64,000 bases of DNA from Prevotella sp. UBA2756 (GTDB lineage: Bacteria > Bacteroidota > Bacteroidia > Bacteroidales > Bacteroidaceae): positions 1-64,000 of the forward strand of contig DEJE01000016.1 of the NCBI GenBank assembly GCA_002353205.1, in the 5' to 3' direction. The notes below the pieces were generated by a model that worked only from the letters and a program-made list of their open reading frames with translations, did no database searches and was not told where the DNA came from. Positions 22,762 through 31,350 of this stretch are shown here, one piece after another; position 1 is the stretch's first letter, and every line of letters starts with the position of its first letter. The translations under genes and the position numbers were made by a program.

Positions 22762-23883
22762 ATGATACTGAAGAAATTAACGATACTCAACTATAAGAAC
22801 ATACGCGAGGCCGAGCTGCTGTTCTCGCCCAAGATGAACTGCTTGATCGGCCATAACGGCGTGGGGAAGACGAACCTGCTCGACGCCATATACTTCCTGT
22901 CGTTCTGCCACAGCTCGGGAACGTCGGTCGACTCGCTCGTGATCCGCCACGACGAGGATTTCTTCATGATCGACGGCCAGTATGAGAACGCCCGGGGCGA
23001 GGCGGAGGCCGTCTATTGCAGCATGAAGCGCGGCACGAAGAAGCACTTCAAGCGGAACAAGAAAGAGTATAAACGGCTGTCGGAGCACATCGGACTGATA
23101 CCGCTGGTGATGGTGTCGCCTGCCGACACCTATCTTATAGAAGGAGCCAGCGAGGAGCGCCGCCGACTGATGGACGTGGTCATCTCGCAATACGACCGCA
23201 GCTATATCGACAACCTGAACCGCTACAACAAAGCGCTGCAGCAGCGCAACATGCTGCTCAAGCAAGACGAGGAGCCCGACGACGAGCTGATGGGCATCTG
23301 GGAGGAGCAGATGGCCGTGGAGGGTGAAGCCATCTACCGTCGTCGCGAGGCTTTCGTGAACGAGCTGACGCCCATCTTCCAAGACATCTACAAGAGCATC
23401 TGCGACGGGCAGGAGGAGGTGATGCTGACATACCGCTCGCACTGCCAGCGTGGACCTCTGCTCGACGTCATCAGGCGCGACCGCCAGAAAGACCGCGCCG
23501 TGGGCTATTCGCTACATGGCGTCCACCGCGACGACCTGGAGATGACGCTCGGCGGCTACCCCATCAGGCGCGAAGGGAGCCAGGGACAGAACAAGACGTT
23601 CGTCATCGCGCTGAAGCTGGCGCAGTTCAGCTTCCTGAAACGTGCGGGACAACACACCACGCCGCTGCTGCTCCTCGACGACATCTTCGACAAGCTGGAT
23701 GCCCACCGCGTGGAACAGATTGTAGGGCTCGTGGCCGGCGAGGAATACGGACAGATTTTCATCACCGACACCAACCGCGAGCACCTGGACCAGATTCTGC
23801 ACGACAGCCGTCTGGACTACAAGATCTTCGAGGTGGACGACGGAAACATAAAAGAAAAGGAGGCAAGGAATGTTCAAGCGTAG
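22762..23883 (+). CDS. recF: DNA replication and repair protein RecF
   Basis: This 373-residue SMC-like ATPase loads RecA with RecO/RecR at gaps. The Walker A motif GHNGVGKTNLL is at residues 30-40. The ABC signature region is REGSQGQNKTFVIALK and Walker B is PLLLLDDIFDKLD, followed by the D-loop His/Arg region and ITDTNREHLDQI. The length matches the family. The last 14 bp overlap the start of the DUF721 gene, a common recF-DUF721 arrangement in Bacteroidetes. The promoter at 22710 serves both. Confidence 0.96.
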   Translation: MILKKLTILNYKNIREAELLFSPKMNCLIGHNGVGKTNLLDAIYFLSFCHSSGTSVDSLVIRHDEDFFMIDGQYENARGEAEAVYCSMKRGTKKHFKRNKKEYKRLSEHIGLIPLVMVSPADTYLIEGASEERRRLMDVVISQYDRSYIDNLNRYNKALQQRNMLLKQDEEPDDELMGIWEEQMAVEGEAIYRRREAFVNELTPIFQDIYKSICDGQEEVMLTYRSHCQRGPLLDVIRRDRQKDRAVGYSLHGVHRDDLEMTLGGYPIRREGSQGQNKTFVIALKLAQFSFLKRAGQHTTPLLLLDDIFDKLDAHRVEQIVGLVAGEEYGQIFITDTNREHLDQILHDSRLDYKIFEVDDGNIKEKEARNVQA

Positions 23884-24160
23884 AGAACAGATGGTGATGG
23901 ACATCGTGAACCAATGTCTGCGGCAGAACGGACTGGAGACGCCCATGCGCCAGGTGAGACTCATCGGCGCGTGGGAGCGCGTGGCGGGAAAGGCCGTGGC
24001 GCGCCACACTGGTGAGAAGTTCATACGCAACCAGACGCTCTTCGTGAAGCTCGGCGTTCCCGCCCTGCGGTCGGAACTCAGCATGCGGCGCTCAGAGCTG
24101 GTCAGGCTGCTGAACCAAGAAGCAGGAGCCACCCTCATCACGGAGATCAAGTTCTTCTGA
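23870..24160 (+). CDS. DUF721 protein (DciA-like)
   Basis: This 96-residue basic protein with MRQVRLIGAWERVAGKAVAR and LFVKLGVPALRSELSMRRSE is typical of DUF721. Related DciA proteins help load the replicative helicase in bacteria lacking DnaC/DnaI. That role is inferred from the family. It overlaps recF by 14 bp and so is translated from the same mRNA. No membrane segment is visible. The gene is followed after 38 bp by an AlbA_2 protein. Confidence 0.88.
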   Translation: MFKRREQMVMDIVNQCLRQNGLETPMRQVRLIGAWERVAGKAVARHTGEKFIRNQTLFVKLGVPALRSELSMRRSELVRLLNQEAGATLITEIKFF

Positions 24161-24198
24161 ACCCTGACGGCAAACAATGTGAACGAGACGACAGAACC

Positions 24199-24852
24199 AT
24201 GTACGACAGCGACAGCCGACGGCTGCACGAACTCATCGCTCAGGGTGAGCATCAGCAGCAGGACTTCAAATACAAGGTGACCGACGCCATCAAGCTGGCC
24301 CGCTCGGTGTCGGCCTTCGCCAATACCGACGGCGGACGGCTGCTCATCGGCGTGCGCGACGACGGGCACCTGTCGGGTGTGCGCTCGGAGGAGGAAATCT
24401 TCATGATGCACGCCGCAGCGTGGAAATACTGCAAACCCGAAGCAGCCATCAAGTTTGAGACGCTCCACGCCGAGGGGCGCACCATCGTCATTGTGACCGT
24501 GCCGCCTTCGACGCAGAAACCCGTGTTCGCCATCGACGAGAACGGCAAGCGCACAGCCTACGTCCGCGTGGACGACGAAAACATCGTGGCCACACCCGTG
24601 CACATAGAGATATGGAGACAGGAGAGAGCTCCTACAGGGACCATGACGACCTTCTCGGATGACGAGCGCAAGCTGCTGCACGCCACGGAGGCACTGGGCG
24701 AGGCCCCGCTGAACCGCATCATCAAAGCGTCGGGCATCAACCGCAGGAAAGCTATCATCATCATGGCGAAGATGGTGCGCTTCGGACTCGTCAGCATCCA
24801 CTTTGCCGACCACCGCTTCCTTTTCAGCGAGAACAGCAATAATTCCGACTAA
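24199..24852 (+). CDS. AlbA_2 / Schlafen-like ATP-binding domain protein
   Basis: This 217-residue protein carries an N-terminal AlbA_2 domain (about residues 8-125). Key phrases are EHQQQDFKYKVTDAIKLARS, AFANTDGGRLLIGVRDDG and AIDENGKRTAYVRVDDENIV. A C-terminal winged-helix-like segment follows (APLNRIIKASGINRRKAIII). Proteins of this type are thought to bind nucleic acid or nucleotide, often acting as regulators. The exact role is unknown. It lies between DUF721 and tex with short gaps (38 and 16 bp) and is probably part of the recF operon. Confidence 0.85.
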   Translation: MYDSDSRRLHELIAQGEHQQQDFKYKVTDAIKLARSVSAFANTDGGRLLIGVRDDGHLSGVRSEEEIFMMHAAAWKYCKPEAAIKFETLHAEGRTIVIVTVPPSTQKPVFAIDENGKRTAYVRVDDENIVATPVHIEIWRQERAPTGTMTTFSDDERKLLHATEALGEAPLNRIIKASGINRRKAIIIMAKMVRFGLVSIHFADHRFLFSENSNNSD

Positions 24853-24868
24853 CCAAGAAAACAACGAT

Positions 24869-27043
24869 ATGAACGTTTTTGCCAAACAAATAGCTGAAGC
24901 GCTGTCGCTGCCCGTCAAGGGCGTCGACAACACGCTGGTGCTCCTCGACGACGGATGCACCATTCCTTTCATTGCACGTTATCGTAAGGAGCGCACCGGC
25001 GGTCTTGACGAGGTGCAGATAGGGCAGATTGCCGAGATGAACGAACGTCTGAAGGAGCTGGCCAAGCGGAAGGAAACAATTCTGAAGACCATTGCCGAGC
25101 AAGGGAAGCTGACCGACGAGCTCGAACAGCGCATCAACGACTGCTGGGAGCCAACCGTGCTGGAAGATATCTACCTACCGTACAGGCCCAAACGGCGCAC
25201 ACGGGCTCAGACAGCACGCGAGCAGGGACTGGAACCGCTGGCCATGATCCTGCTGAAACAGCAAGACCCGGCACCACTGAAGACAGCCCGCCGCTTCACC
25301 ACACCGCCACCGACGGCCGACGCCGGTGCCAAGAGCACGACACTGACTCCCGAGCAGGCCATCCAAGGAGCGCAGGACATCATCGCCGAGATTGTGGCCG
25401 AGGATGAGCGGTCGAGAAACCAGCTGCGCCAGACGTTCCGCCGCGAAGCTTTCATCGAGAGCAAGGTAGTGAAAGCGAAGAAAGACACCGACGAGGCTGC
25501 TAAATACAGCGACTACTTCGACTGTGAAGAACCGCTCCGCCGATGCTCCAGTCACCGACTGCTCGCCATGCGGCGAGGCGAGGCAGAAGGCATTCTACGC
25601 GTGAAAATCACCGTCGACGACGAGGAGGCCGTCGGTCGGCTGAAGCGTCACTATGTGCGAGGAAACGGTCCCTGTCAGAAACTGGTGGCCGAGGCCGTGG
25701 AAGACGGCTACAAACGCCTGTTGCAACCCAGCATAGAGACGGAATTTGCAGCCCTGAGCAAAGAACAGGCCGACGAACAGGCCATCCACGTCTTCACTGC
25801 CAACCTGCGACAGCTGCTCCTGGGCGCACCTCTCGGACAGAAACGCGTGATGGGCATCGACCCCGGTTTCCGTACCGGCTGCAAAGTGGTGTGTCTCGAT
25901 GCCCAAGGCAACCTGCTCCACCATGAGGCCATCTTCCCCCACCCGCCCGTCAACCACCGCATGCAGGCCACCATGCACGTAGTGAAGATGATCAGCGACT
26001 ACGACATCGAGGCCATCGCCATCGGCAACGGGACAGCCAGCCGCGAGACAGAGTCGTTTGTGAAAGATGCACTCGCCACCAACCCTTCATCCACTACCCC
26101 ACCCTCGGTATTCGTCGTCAGCGAAGACGGAGCCTCGGTATACAGTGCATCCAAGCTGGCCCGCGACGAGTTCCCCAACGAGGATGTCACCGTGAGAGGG
26201 GCTGTGAGCATTGCGCGCCGACTGATGGATCCGCTGGCCGAACTGGTGAAGATAGACCCGAAGAGTATCGGCGTGGGACAGTATCAGCACGACGTTGACC
26301 AGACGAAGCTGAAGAGAAGCCTCGACCAAACCGTGGAGAGCTGCGTGAACTCTGTGGGAGTGAACCTGAACACGGCCTCTCAGCACCTGCTGATGTATGT
26401 CAGCGGACTCGGCCCGACGCTGGCCAAGAACATCGTGGAATACAGGAAGGCGAACGGTGCCTTCACCTCACGCTCGCAGCTGAAGAAGGTGTCGCGCCTC
26501 GGACCAGCAGCCTTTGAGCAATGTGCCGGATTCCTGCGCATCCCCAATGCCCCTAATCCGCTCGACAACAGTGCCGTGCACCCAGAGAGCTACCACATTG
26601 TGGAACAGATGGCCAAGGACCAACAGTGCACAGTGAGGGAGCTCATTGCCGACAAAGGCCTGCGCGAAAAGATTGATATCGGGCGATATGTAGACGATAC
26701 CGTAGGACTTCCCACCCTCAACGACATCATGAACGAGTTGGAAAAACCGGGACGCGATCCGCGTGAACAGATAGAACAGTTTGAGTTCGACCCGAACGTA
26801 AAGGAGATCGACGACCTTGAAGAGGGCATGGTGCTCCCCGGCATCGTGACCAACATCACCAACTTCGGGGCATTCGTGGACATCGGCGTGCATCAAGACG
26901 GTCTCGTACATGTGTCGCAACTGGCCAACCGCTATGTGCGCGACCCGAACGAGGTGGTTCACCTGCACCAGAAAGTGAAGGTGAAGGTGACCGAAATAGA
27001 CCGTCGCCGCAACCGTATCAGCCTCACCATGAAGGGTATCTGA
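24869..27043 (+). CDS. tex: RNA-binding transcription accessory protein Tex
   Basis: The protein has 724 residues starting MNVFAKQIAEALSLPVKGVD at 24869. The longer frame overlaps the previous gene and is rejected. In order it has the helical Tex N-terminal region, a YqgF/RNase H-like domain (GIDPGFRTGCKVVCLDAQGN, about 330-460), tandem helix-hairpin-helix motifs (VNLNTASQHLLMYVSGLGPT, about 500-560), and a C-terminal S1 domain (GMVLPGIVTNITNFGAFVDI, about 650-724). Tex is cytoplasmic and associated with transcription elongation and rRNA processing. A 15-bp perfect hairpin follows at 27108-27143. Confidence 0.96.
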   Translation: MNVFAKQIAEALSLPVKGVDNTLVLLDDGCTIPFIARYRKERTGGLDEVQIGQIAEMNERLKELAKRKETILKTIAEQGKLTDELEQRINDCWEPTVLEDIYLPYRPKRRTRAQTAREQGLEPLAMILLKQQDPAPLKTARRFTTPPPTADAGAKSTTLTPEQAIQGAQDIIAEIVAEDERSRNQLRQTFRREAFIESKVVKAKKDTDEAAKYSDYFDCEEPLRRCSSHRLLAMRRGEAEGILRVKITVDDEEAVGRLKRHYVRGNGPCQKLVAEAVEDGYKRLLQPSIETEFAALSKEQADEQAIHVFTANLRQLLLGAPLGQKRVMGIDPGFRTGCKVVCLDAQGNLLHHEAIFPHPPVNHRMQATMHVVKMISDYDIEAIAIGNGTASRETESFVKDALATNPSSTTPPSVFVVSEDGASVYSASKLARDEFPNEDVTVRGAVSIARRLMDPLAELVKIDPKSIGVGQYQHDVDQTKLKRSLDQTVESCVNSVGVNLNTASQHLLMYVSGLGPTLAKNIVEYRKANGAFTSRSQLKKVSRLGPAAFEQCAGFLRIPNAPNPLDNSAVHPESYHIVEQMAKDQQCTVRELIADKGLREKIDIGRYVDDTVGLPTLNDIMNELEKPGRDPREQIEQFEFDPNVKEIDDLEEGMVLPGIVTNITNFGAFVDIGVHQDGLVHVSQLANRYVRDPNEVVHLHQKVKVKVTEIDRRRNRISLTMKGI

Positions 27044-27107
27044 CCGTTGGCTGGCGGTAATAAGAACAAGAATAAGATAATCGGAGATTGTACATGTCGT
27101 ATCCCAA

Positions 27108-27143
27108 CATCGGCCCGGACTCGCGAATGAGTCCGGGCCGATG
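27108..27143 (+). terminator. Strong hairpin after tex
   Basis: ATCGGCCCGGACTC and GAGTCCGGGCCGAT form a perfect stem around GCGAAT, 65 bp beyond the tex stop. No U-run follows on the plus strand, so termination may be incomplete, or the hairpin may protect the 3' end. Confidence 0.55.
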
Positions 27144-27147
27144 CTAT

Positions 27148-27178
27148 TAAAAAAAGAAAGACCGGTTACCCCGGTCTC
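27148..27178 (-). terminator. Intrinsic terminator of the small gene at 27194-27445
   Basis: On the minus strand GAGACCGG and CCGGTCT pair around GGTAA, followed by TTCTTTTTTT. It lies 16 bp after the stop at 27194. Confidence 0.75.
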
Positions 27179-27193
27179 GCATACATTCTCTTC

Positions 27194-27445
27194 CTAAAGA
27201 TAGTTCCGAGAGGAAGGCGTGAACAAATGCTTATTACATAATGGAGGTTCTGGACTACCTGTTACAACTAATAAACAAAGCTCACGCCCATATTGACGTA
27301 CAACAGCAACCGTGGAGATAGACTCCACAAGCGCTTGCCCGCTTTCATCATCGTTGAACATTTGGAACTGTCCAGATTCCACTATAGACGACAACACGTT
27401 TCCTCTCAGTAATTCAAAGATTACAGGATAAATCTGCCTCAGCAT
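27194..27445 (-). CDS. Small hypothetical protein with its own promoter and terminator
   Basis: An 83-codon frame starts MLRQIYPVIFELLRGNVLSS at 27445. The longer open frame upstream lies beyond the promoter and is rejected. The product has no signal peptide or obvious domain. A short hydrophobic stretch is present near residues 55-66 (ELCLLVVTGS), and two cysteines occur. A -7 box TATCTTTG (27465-27458) lies 13 bp upstream of the ATG and a terminator follows at 27178-27148, which supports a genuine monocistronic gene. I do not recognise the family. Confidence 0.55.
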   Translation of the reverse strand: MLRQIYPVIFELLRGNVLSSIVESGQFQMFNDDESGQALVESISTVAVVRQYGRELCLLVVTGSPEPPLCNKHLFTPSSRNYL

Positions 27446-27457
27446 AATTTTCCGTTG

Positions 27458-27465
27458 CAAAGATA
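27458..27465 (-). promoter_or_regulatory. -7 box of the small gene at 27194-27445
   Basis: TATCTTTG on the minus strand predicts transcription starting about 6 nt before the ATG, a near-leaderless mRNA. Confidence 0.5.
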
Positions 27466-27584
27466 CGCATTTTTTTTGGAATAGAAAAACTTTTTTTGCA
27501 TTATTTTTTAATGCAACGATAATATGCTGATTCTCTTGATATTTGTATCGACAATCGGGACTTACACATAAAAAATGTGTACTG

Positions 27585-27640
27585 AAAAAAACAGAATAAA
27601 GACAGGTTGGCAACAATGACGTGCTGCCACCCTGTCTTTA
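27585..27640 (-). terminator. Terminator of the infC-rpmI-rplT operon
   Basis: On the minus strand AAAGACAGG-TGGCA and TGCCA-CCTGTCTTT pair around a 12-nt loop, followed by ATTCTGTTTTTTT, 26 bp after the rplT stop. Confidence 0.85.
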
Positions 27641-27665
27641 TATCTGTTTTTCTCTGCGGAAGTCT

Positions 27666-28010
27666 TTACTTCACCTTGCTTACGATAGCCTTGAAAGCCT
27701 CGGGGTTGTTCACTGCGAGGTCGGCGAGCACCTTGCGGTTGATCTCGATGCCGGCCTTGTGAAGGTTACCCATCAGCTGCGAGTAGCTCATGCCTTCGAG
27801 ACGAGCGGCAGCGTTGATGCGCTGGATCCACAGTGCACGGAAGGTGCGCTTCTTGTTACGACGGTCGCGGTATGCATAGGTCAGACCTTTCTCCCAAGTG
27901 TTTTTGGCAACGGTCCACACATTCTTGCGGGCTCCGAAATAGCCACGCGTAAGCTTAAGAATTCTCTTTCTTTTTGCTCTTGAAGCAACGTGATTTACTG
28001 ATCTTGGCAT
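27666..28010 (-). CDS. rplT: 50S ribosomal protein L20
   Basis: This 114-residue basic r-protein binds 23S rRNA early in 50S assembly. MPRSVNHVASRAKRKRILKL, YRDRRNKKRTFRALWIQRIN and LAVNNPEAFKAIVSKVK are diagnostic. The length is normal. It is the last gene of the infC-rpmI-rplT set and is followed by a strong terminator. In some bacteria L20 represses its own operon by binding the leader. No such leader structure was identified here. Confidence 0.98.
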   Translation of the reverse strand: MPRSVNHVASRAKRKRILKLTRGYFGARKNVWTVAKNTWEKGLTYAYRDRRNKKRTFRALWIQRINAAARLEGMSYSQLMGNLHKAGIEINRKVLADLAVNNPEAFKAIVSKVK

Positions 28011-28038
28011 AATTTCTTTCCTTTCCTTGAATTAATAA

Positions 28039-28236
28039 TTAACGGAGGCAGAGCAAATCGCGTACCTGCTTCATGTTGCTTTTGTCTACGATAGCCTGAT
28101 GAACCAAATTTCTCTTCTGCTTCTTGGTTTTCTTTGTCAGGATGTGGCTGTGATAAGCGTGATGACGCTTCACTTTGCCTGTTCCGGTGAAACGGAAACG
28201 CTTCTTGGCACCGGAGTTTGTCTTTACTTTTGGCAT
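28039..28236 (-). CDS. rpmI: 50S ribosomal protein L35
   Basis: This 65-residue very basic r-protein has the family N-terminus MPKVKTNSGAKKRFRFTGTG and the HHAYHSHILTKKTKKQKRNL stretch. It lies between infC and rplT (28-bp gap to rplT, 130 bp from infC), the standard order. The 130-bp infC-rpmI gap has no further gene or clear hairpin. Confidence 0.98.
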   Translation of the reverse strand: MPKVKTNSGAKKRFRFTGTGKVKRHHAYHSHILTKKTKKQKRNLVHQAIVDKSNMKQVRDLLCLR

Positions 28237-28366
28237 TTTTTCTTTTTATTTTTAATTGTTATTATAAAGCGGTGGCAACGCATATACCGGGCGCAGCGCA
28301 CCTTGTTCTTCTTATTCACGACGTCGTCTTCCTTCGCTCACGCGACATAATGACACGTCTTTGGGC

Positions 28367-29062
28367 TTATTGGCTGTTCTTTTTGAGTTTGTTCAGAATC
28401 TCTTCACCACCTTTCATGTTGGCGAACAAGCCATTGTCGGCAGCAGATGTCTGCTTTTCTGCTTCTGGTTGTACAACAGACTCCTTCGCCTCGGCCTCCC
28501 GACGCTCCCTGTCCATCTTCTGCTGGCTCTTTTTGGCCACACCGGCTTTCTTCGGTGAGAGATAGAGGAACATCTTCTTTCCTTCCAGGCTCGGCATCTG
28601 CTCCACCTTGCCATATTCCTCCAAATCGTTGGCGAAACGTAACAACAGCACTTCGCCTTGCTCTTTGAAGAGGATACTGCGGCCACGGAAGAAGACGTAT
28701 GCACGCACCTTGTTGCCCTCTTCGAGGAACTCCTTGGCATGTTTGAGCTTGAAGTTGTAGTCGTGGTCGTCGGTCTGAGGACCGAAACGTATTTCCTTGA
28801 CTTCCTGCTTCACCTGCTTGGCCTTCATTTCCTTGGCTCGTTTCTTCTGCTGGTAGAGGAACTTGCTATAGTCAATGATACGGCATACGGGCGGATTGGC
28901 ATTGGGCGAAATCTCAACAAGGTCAACTCCTTGCTGACGCGCCATATCCAAAGCCTGACGGGTGGGCATCACTTGCGAGTCGCCCTCACCCACGATACGT
29001 ACTTCGCGGACACGAATCTGCTCGTTCACACGGTACTGTGGTCCTTTTTTGTCGTTCTTCAT
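28367..29062 (-). CDS. infC: Translation initiation factor IF-3, with extended C-terminus
   Basis: The 231-residue factor binds the 30S subunit and checks start-codon pairing. The N-terminal domain has YRVNEQIRVREVRIVGEGDS. The linker is lysine-rich, and the C-terminal domain carries KEIRFGPQTDDHDYNFKLKH and KVRAYVFFRGRSILFKEQG. About 50 residues beyond the usual end are charged, then acidic and Gln-rich (VVQPEAEKQTSAADNGLF), ending in a predicted amphipathic helix. The start codon is ATG, not the rare ATT/ATC used by enterobacteria. It has its own promoter at 29100. Confidence 0.97.
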   Translation of the reverse strand: MKNDKKGPQYRVNEQIRVREVRIVGEGDSQVMPTRQALDMARQQGVDLVEISPNANPPVCRIIDYSKFLYQQKKRAKEMKAKQVKQEVKEIRFGPQTDDHDYNFKLKHAKEFLEEGNKVRAYVFFRGRSILFKEQGEVLLLRFANDLEEYGKVEQMPSLEGKKMFLYLSPKKAGVAKKSQQKMDRERREAEAKESVVQPEAEKQTSAADNGLFANMKGGEEILNKLKKNSQ

Positions 29063-29099
29063 TAACTGGTTTTAGTTCAACTTTTTCAGAAATCGGCTG

Positions 29100-29107
29100 C
29101 AAAGTTA
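29100..29107 (-). promoter_or_regulatory. -7 box of infC
   Basis: TAACTTTG on the minus strand, about 38 bp upstream of the infC ATG, suggests infC-rpmI-rplT can be transcribed independently of thrS. Confidence 0.5.
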
Positions 29108-29187
29108 GTGAAAAGTTGGGAGTTAGGGATGAGGAGCACGAGGTTTATTGTTTTGAATTACGTTTTTTTAACATGCAGACATCTTAA

Positions 29188-29232
29188 AAAATGTCAACAC
29201 TCATGCTACACAAGGGTAGCAGTTGGCACGCA
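29188..29232 (-). terminator. Likely terminator of thrS
   Basis: On the minus strand an interrupted stem (TGCCAAC-GCTAC pairing with GTAGC-GTGTTGACA) is followed by TTTTTTAA, 40 bp past the thrS stop. Confidence 0.6.
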
Positions 29233-29268
29233 TCGCCTCCTTTGCCCTATCTCCCAGCTTGGTATGAA

Positions 29269-31212
29269 TTAGAAATTCTTTGTCATCTCGGCCACTTCAG
29301 CGTTGATCTTGTCGATGAACTGCTGGATGGTCATGACGGCCTGCTCGCCTCCACCCTGCTGACGCATGGCCACAGTGCCGTCGGCAGCTTCTTTCTCGCC
29401 GACGATGACCATGTAGGGTACGCGCTTCAGCTCGTTGTCGCGGATCTTGCGGCCGAGCTTCTCGTTGCGCAGGTCGATGGTGGCGCGGACGCCTTGCATG
29501 TCGAACTGCTTGGCAACCTCCTTGGCATAGTCGTTGTATTTCTCCGACAGCGGCAGGATAGCCACCTGGTCGGGTGTGAGCCAGAGGGGGAAGTGTCCGC
29601 TGGTGTGCTCGATAAGCACGGCAGTGAAGCGCTCCATAGACCCAAAGGGTGCGCGGTGAATCATGACGGGCGTCTTCTTCTGGTTGTCTTCGTCGGTGTA
29701 TTCCAGTTCAAAGCGCTTCGGCAGGTTGTAGTCCACCTGGATAGTGCCCAGCTGCCAGCGGCGTCCGATGGCATCCTTGATCATGAAGTCGAGCTTCGGG
29801 CCATAGAAAGCAGCCTCGCCATATTCCACCTTGGCAGGGAGACCTTTCTCCTGACAAGCCTCGACGATGGCTTTCTCGGCCAGTGCCCAGTCTTCATCGG
29901 TGCCCACATACTTCTCGTGATCGTTGGGATCGCGGAGCGAAATCTGCGCCTCGAAGTTGAATCCAAAGGCAGTGAGCACGATATTGATGATGTCCATCAC
30001 GTTGAGGAACTCCTGCTTCACCTGGTCGGGACGGCAGAACAGGTGGGCATCGTCCTGGGTGAACGAGCGCACACGGGTCAGTCCGTGGAGCTCACCCGAC
30101 TGCTCATAACGATAGACGGTGCCGAACTCAGCAATGCGCAGCGGCAGGTCACGATATGAACGAGGCTTCGATGCAAAGATCTCACAGTGGTGAGGGCAGT
30201 TCATTGGCTTCAACATGTATTCCTCATCCTCTTCCGGCGTATGGATAGGCTGGAACGAATCCTTGCCATAGTGGGCATAGTGTCCGCTGGTGATATAGAG
30301 GTTCTTCGAGCCAATGTGCGGTGTGATGACCTCCTGATAGCCGAAACGCTTCTGCACCTTGCGCAGATGGTCTTGCAGACGCAGGCGGAGCTCGGTGCCT
30401 TTAGGCAGCCAGATGGGCAGTCCCTTTCCCACCTTCTCCGAGAACATGAAGAGTTCCATCTCCTTGCCAATCTTGCGATGGTCGCGCTTCTTGGCCTCTT
30501 CAAGCATGACGAGATACTCATCGAGCATCTTCTTTTTCGGGAACGAGATGCCGTAGAGGCGCTGCATCTGCTCACGAGTGGCATCGCCACGCCAGAAAGC
30601 GCCGGCCACACTGGTGAGCTTCACGGCCTTGATCTCCCCCGTGTTCACGAGGTGCGGACCGCGGCAGAGGTCGGTGAAAGAACCTTGTGTATAGGTAGTG
30701 ATGGTGCCGTCTTCCAAATCCTGGTCGATGTGCTCGCACTTGTAGGTCTGACCATCAGCGGCAAATTCCTTCAGGGCATCGGCTTTGGCCACCTCGCGGC
30801 GCACGACGGGCTCTTTCTTCTGAGCCAGCTCCATCATTTTCTTCTCAATCTTCGGGAAGTCGCTCTCGCGGATGGCCTCGCCGCCCGGGAGCAGCACGTC
30901 GTAGAAGAAACCGTTCTCCACGGCAGGTCCGAATCCGAACTGAATGCCGGGATAGAGTTCCTGAAGAGCTTCGGCCAGCAGGTGGGCACTGGTATGCCAG
31001 AAGGTGTGCTTGCCCTCGTCGTCGTCGAACTTGTAAAGGGCGATGGTAGCATCCTCGTTGATGGGCCGGTTCAGCTCTACGGTCTCACCGTTCACGCCAC
31101 AGCTCACGACGCTGCGTGCCAAGGCGGGTGAGATGCTCTCGGCAATCTGGAATCCTGTTACACCCTGTTCATACGAGCGAACAGAGCCGTCAGGGAAAGT
31201 GATATTAATCAT
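29269..31212 (-). CDS. thrS: Threonyl-tRNA synthetase
   Basis: This 647-residue class II synthetase has an N-terminal TGS domain (residues 1-60), an editing domain with HTFWHTSAHLLAEALQELYP and the zinc-type CEHIDQDLEDG region (about 70-220), a catalytic core (GRGPH-like CRGPHLVNTG, motif 2 RVRSFTQDDAHLFCRPDQ, motif 3 HRAPFGSMERF), and a C-terminal anticodon-binding domain. The length is normal. A promoter lies 36-43 bp upstream, within a leader that also holds the AT-rich palindrome TTTAAACGTTTAAA (31221-31234). Confidence 0.98.
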   Translation of the reverse strand: MINITFPDGSVRSYEQGVTGFQIAESISPALARSVVSCGVNGETVELNRPINEDATIALYKFDDDEGKHTFWHTSAHLLAEALQELYPGIQFGFGPAVENGFFYDVLLPGGEAIRESDFPKIEKKMMELAQKKEPVVRREVAKADALKEFAADGQTYKCEHIDQDLEDGTITTYTQGSFTDLCRGPHLVNTGEIKAVKLTSVAGAFWRGDATREQMQRLYGISFPKKKMLDEYLVMLEEAKKRDHRKIGKEMELFMFSEKVGKGLPIWLPKGTELRLRLQDHLRKVQKRFGYQEVITPHIGSKNLYITSGHYAHYGKDSFQPIHTPEEDEEYMLKPMNCPHHCEIFASKPRSYRDLPLRIAEFGTVYRYEQSGELHGLTRVRSFTQDDAHLFCRPDQVKQEFLNVMDIINIVLTAFGFNFEAQISLRDPNDHEKYVGTDEDWALAEKAIVEACQEKGLPAKVEYGEAAFYGPKLDFMIKDAIGRRWQLGTIQVDYNLPKRFELEYTDEDNQKKTPVMIHRAPFGSMERFTAVLIEHTSGHFPLWLTPDQVAILPLSEKYNDYAKEVAKQFDMQGVRATIDLRNEKLGRKIRDNELKRVPYMVIVGEKEAADGTVAMRQQGGGEQAVMTIQQFIDKINAEVAEMTKNF

Positions 31213-31220
31213 AACTGTTG

Positions 31221-31255
31221 TTTAAACGTTTAAATTCGAATTGGGTGCAAAGGTA
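31221..31255 (-). promoter_or_regulatory. thrS promoter with AT palindrome in the leader
   Basis: The -7 box TACCTTTG (31255-31248) is followed by a 14-bp palindrome TTTAAACGTTTAAA (31234-31221) near or just after the expected transcription start. The palindrome is a possible operator. No regulator is known. Confidence 0.5.
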
Positions 31256-31350
31256 AAAAGAATATTTGAAACCACAAAACTTTTGAATTATCCTTTGCGT
31301 ATTTATTCCTATATGACAAGCGTAAAGGACTTGTTCGACGACAAAGACGG

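Noticed and set aside
29063..29268. Ribosomal-protein or tRNA-sensing leader before infC or thrS
   Set aside because: Only a promoter, a terminator-like hairpin and an AT palindrome were found. No T-box, L20-leader or peptide leader could be supported.
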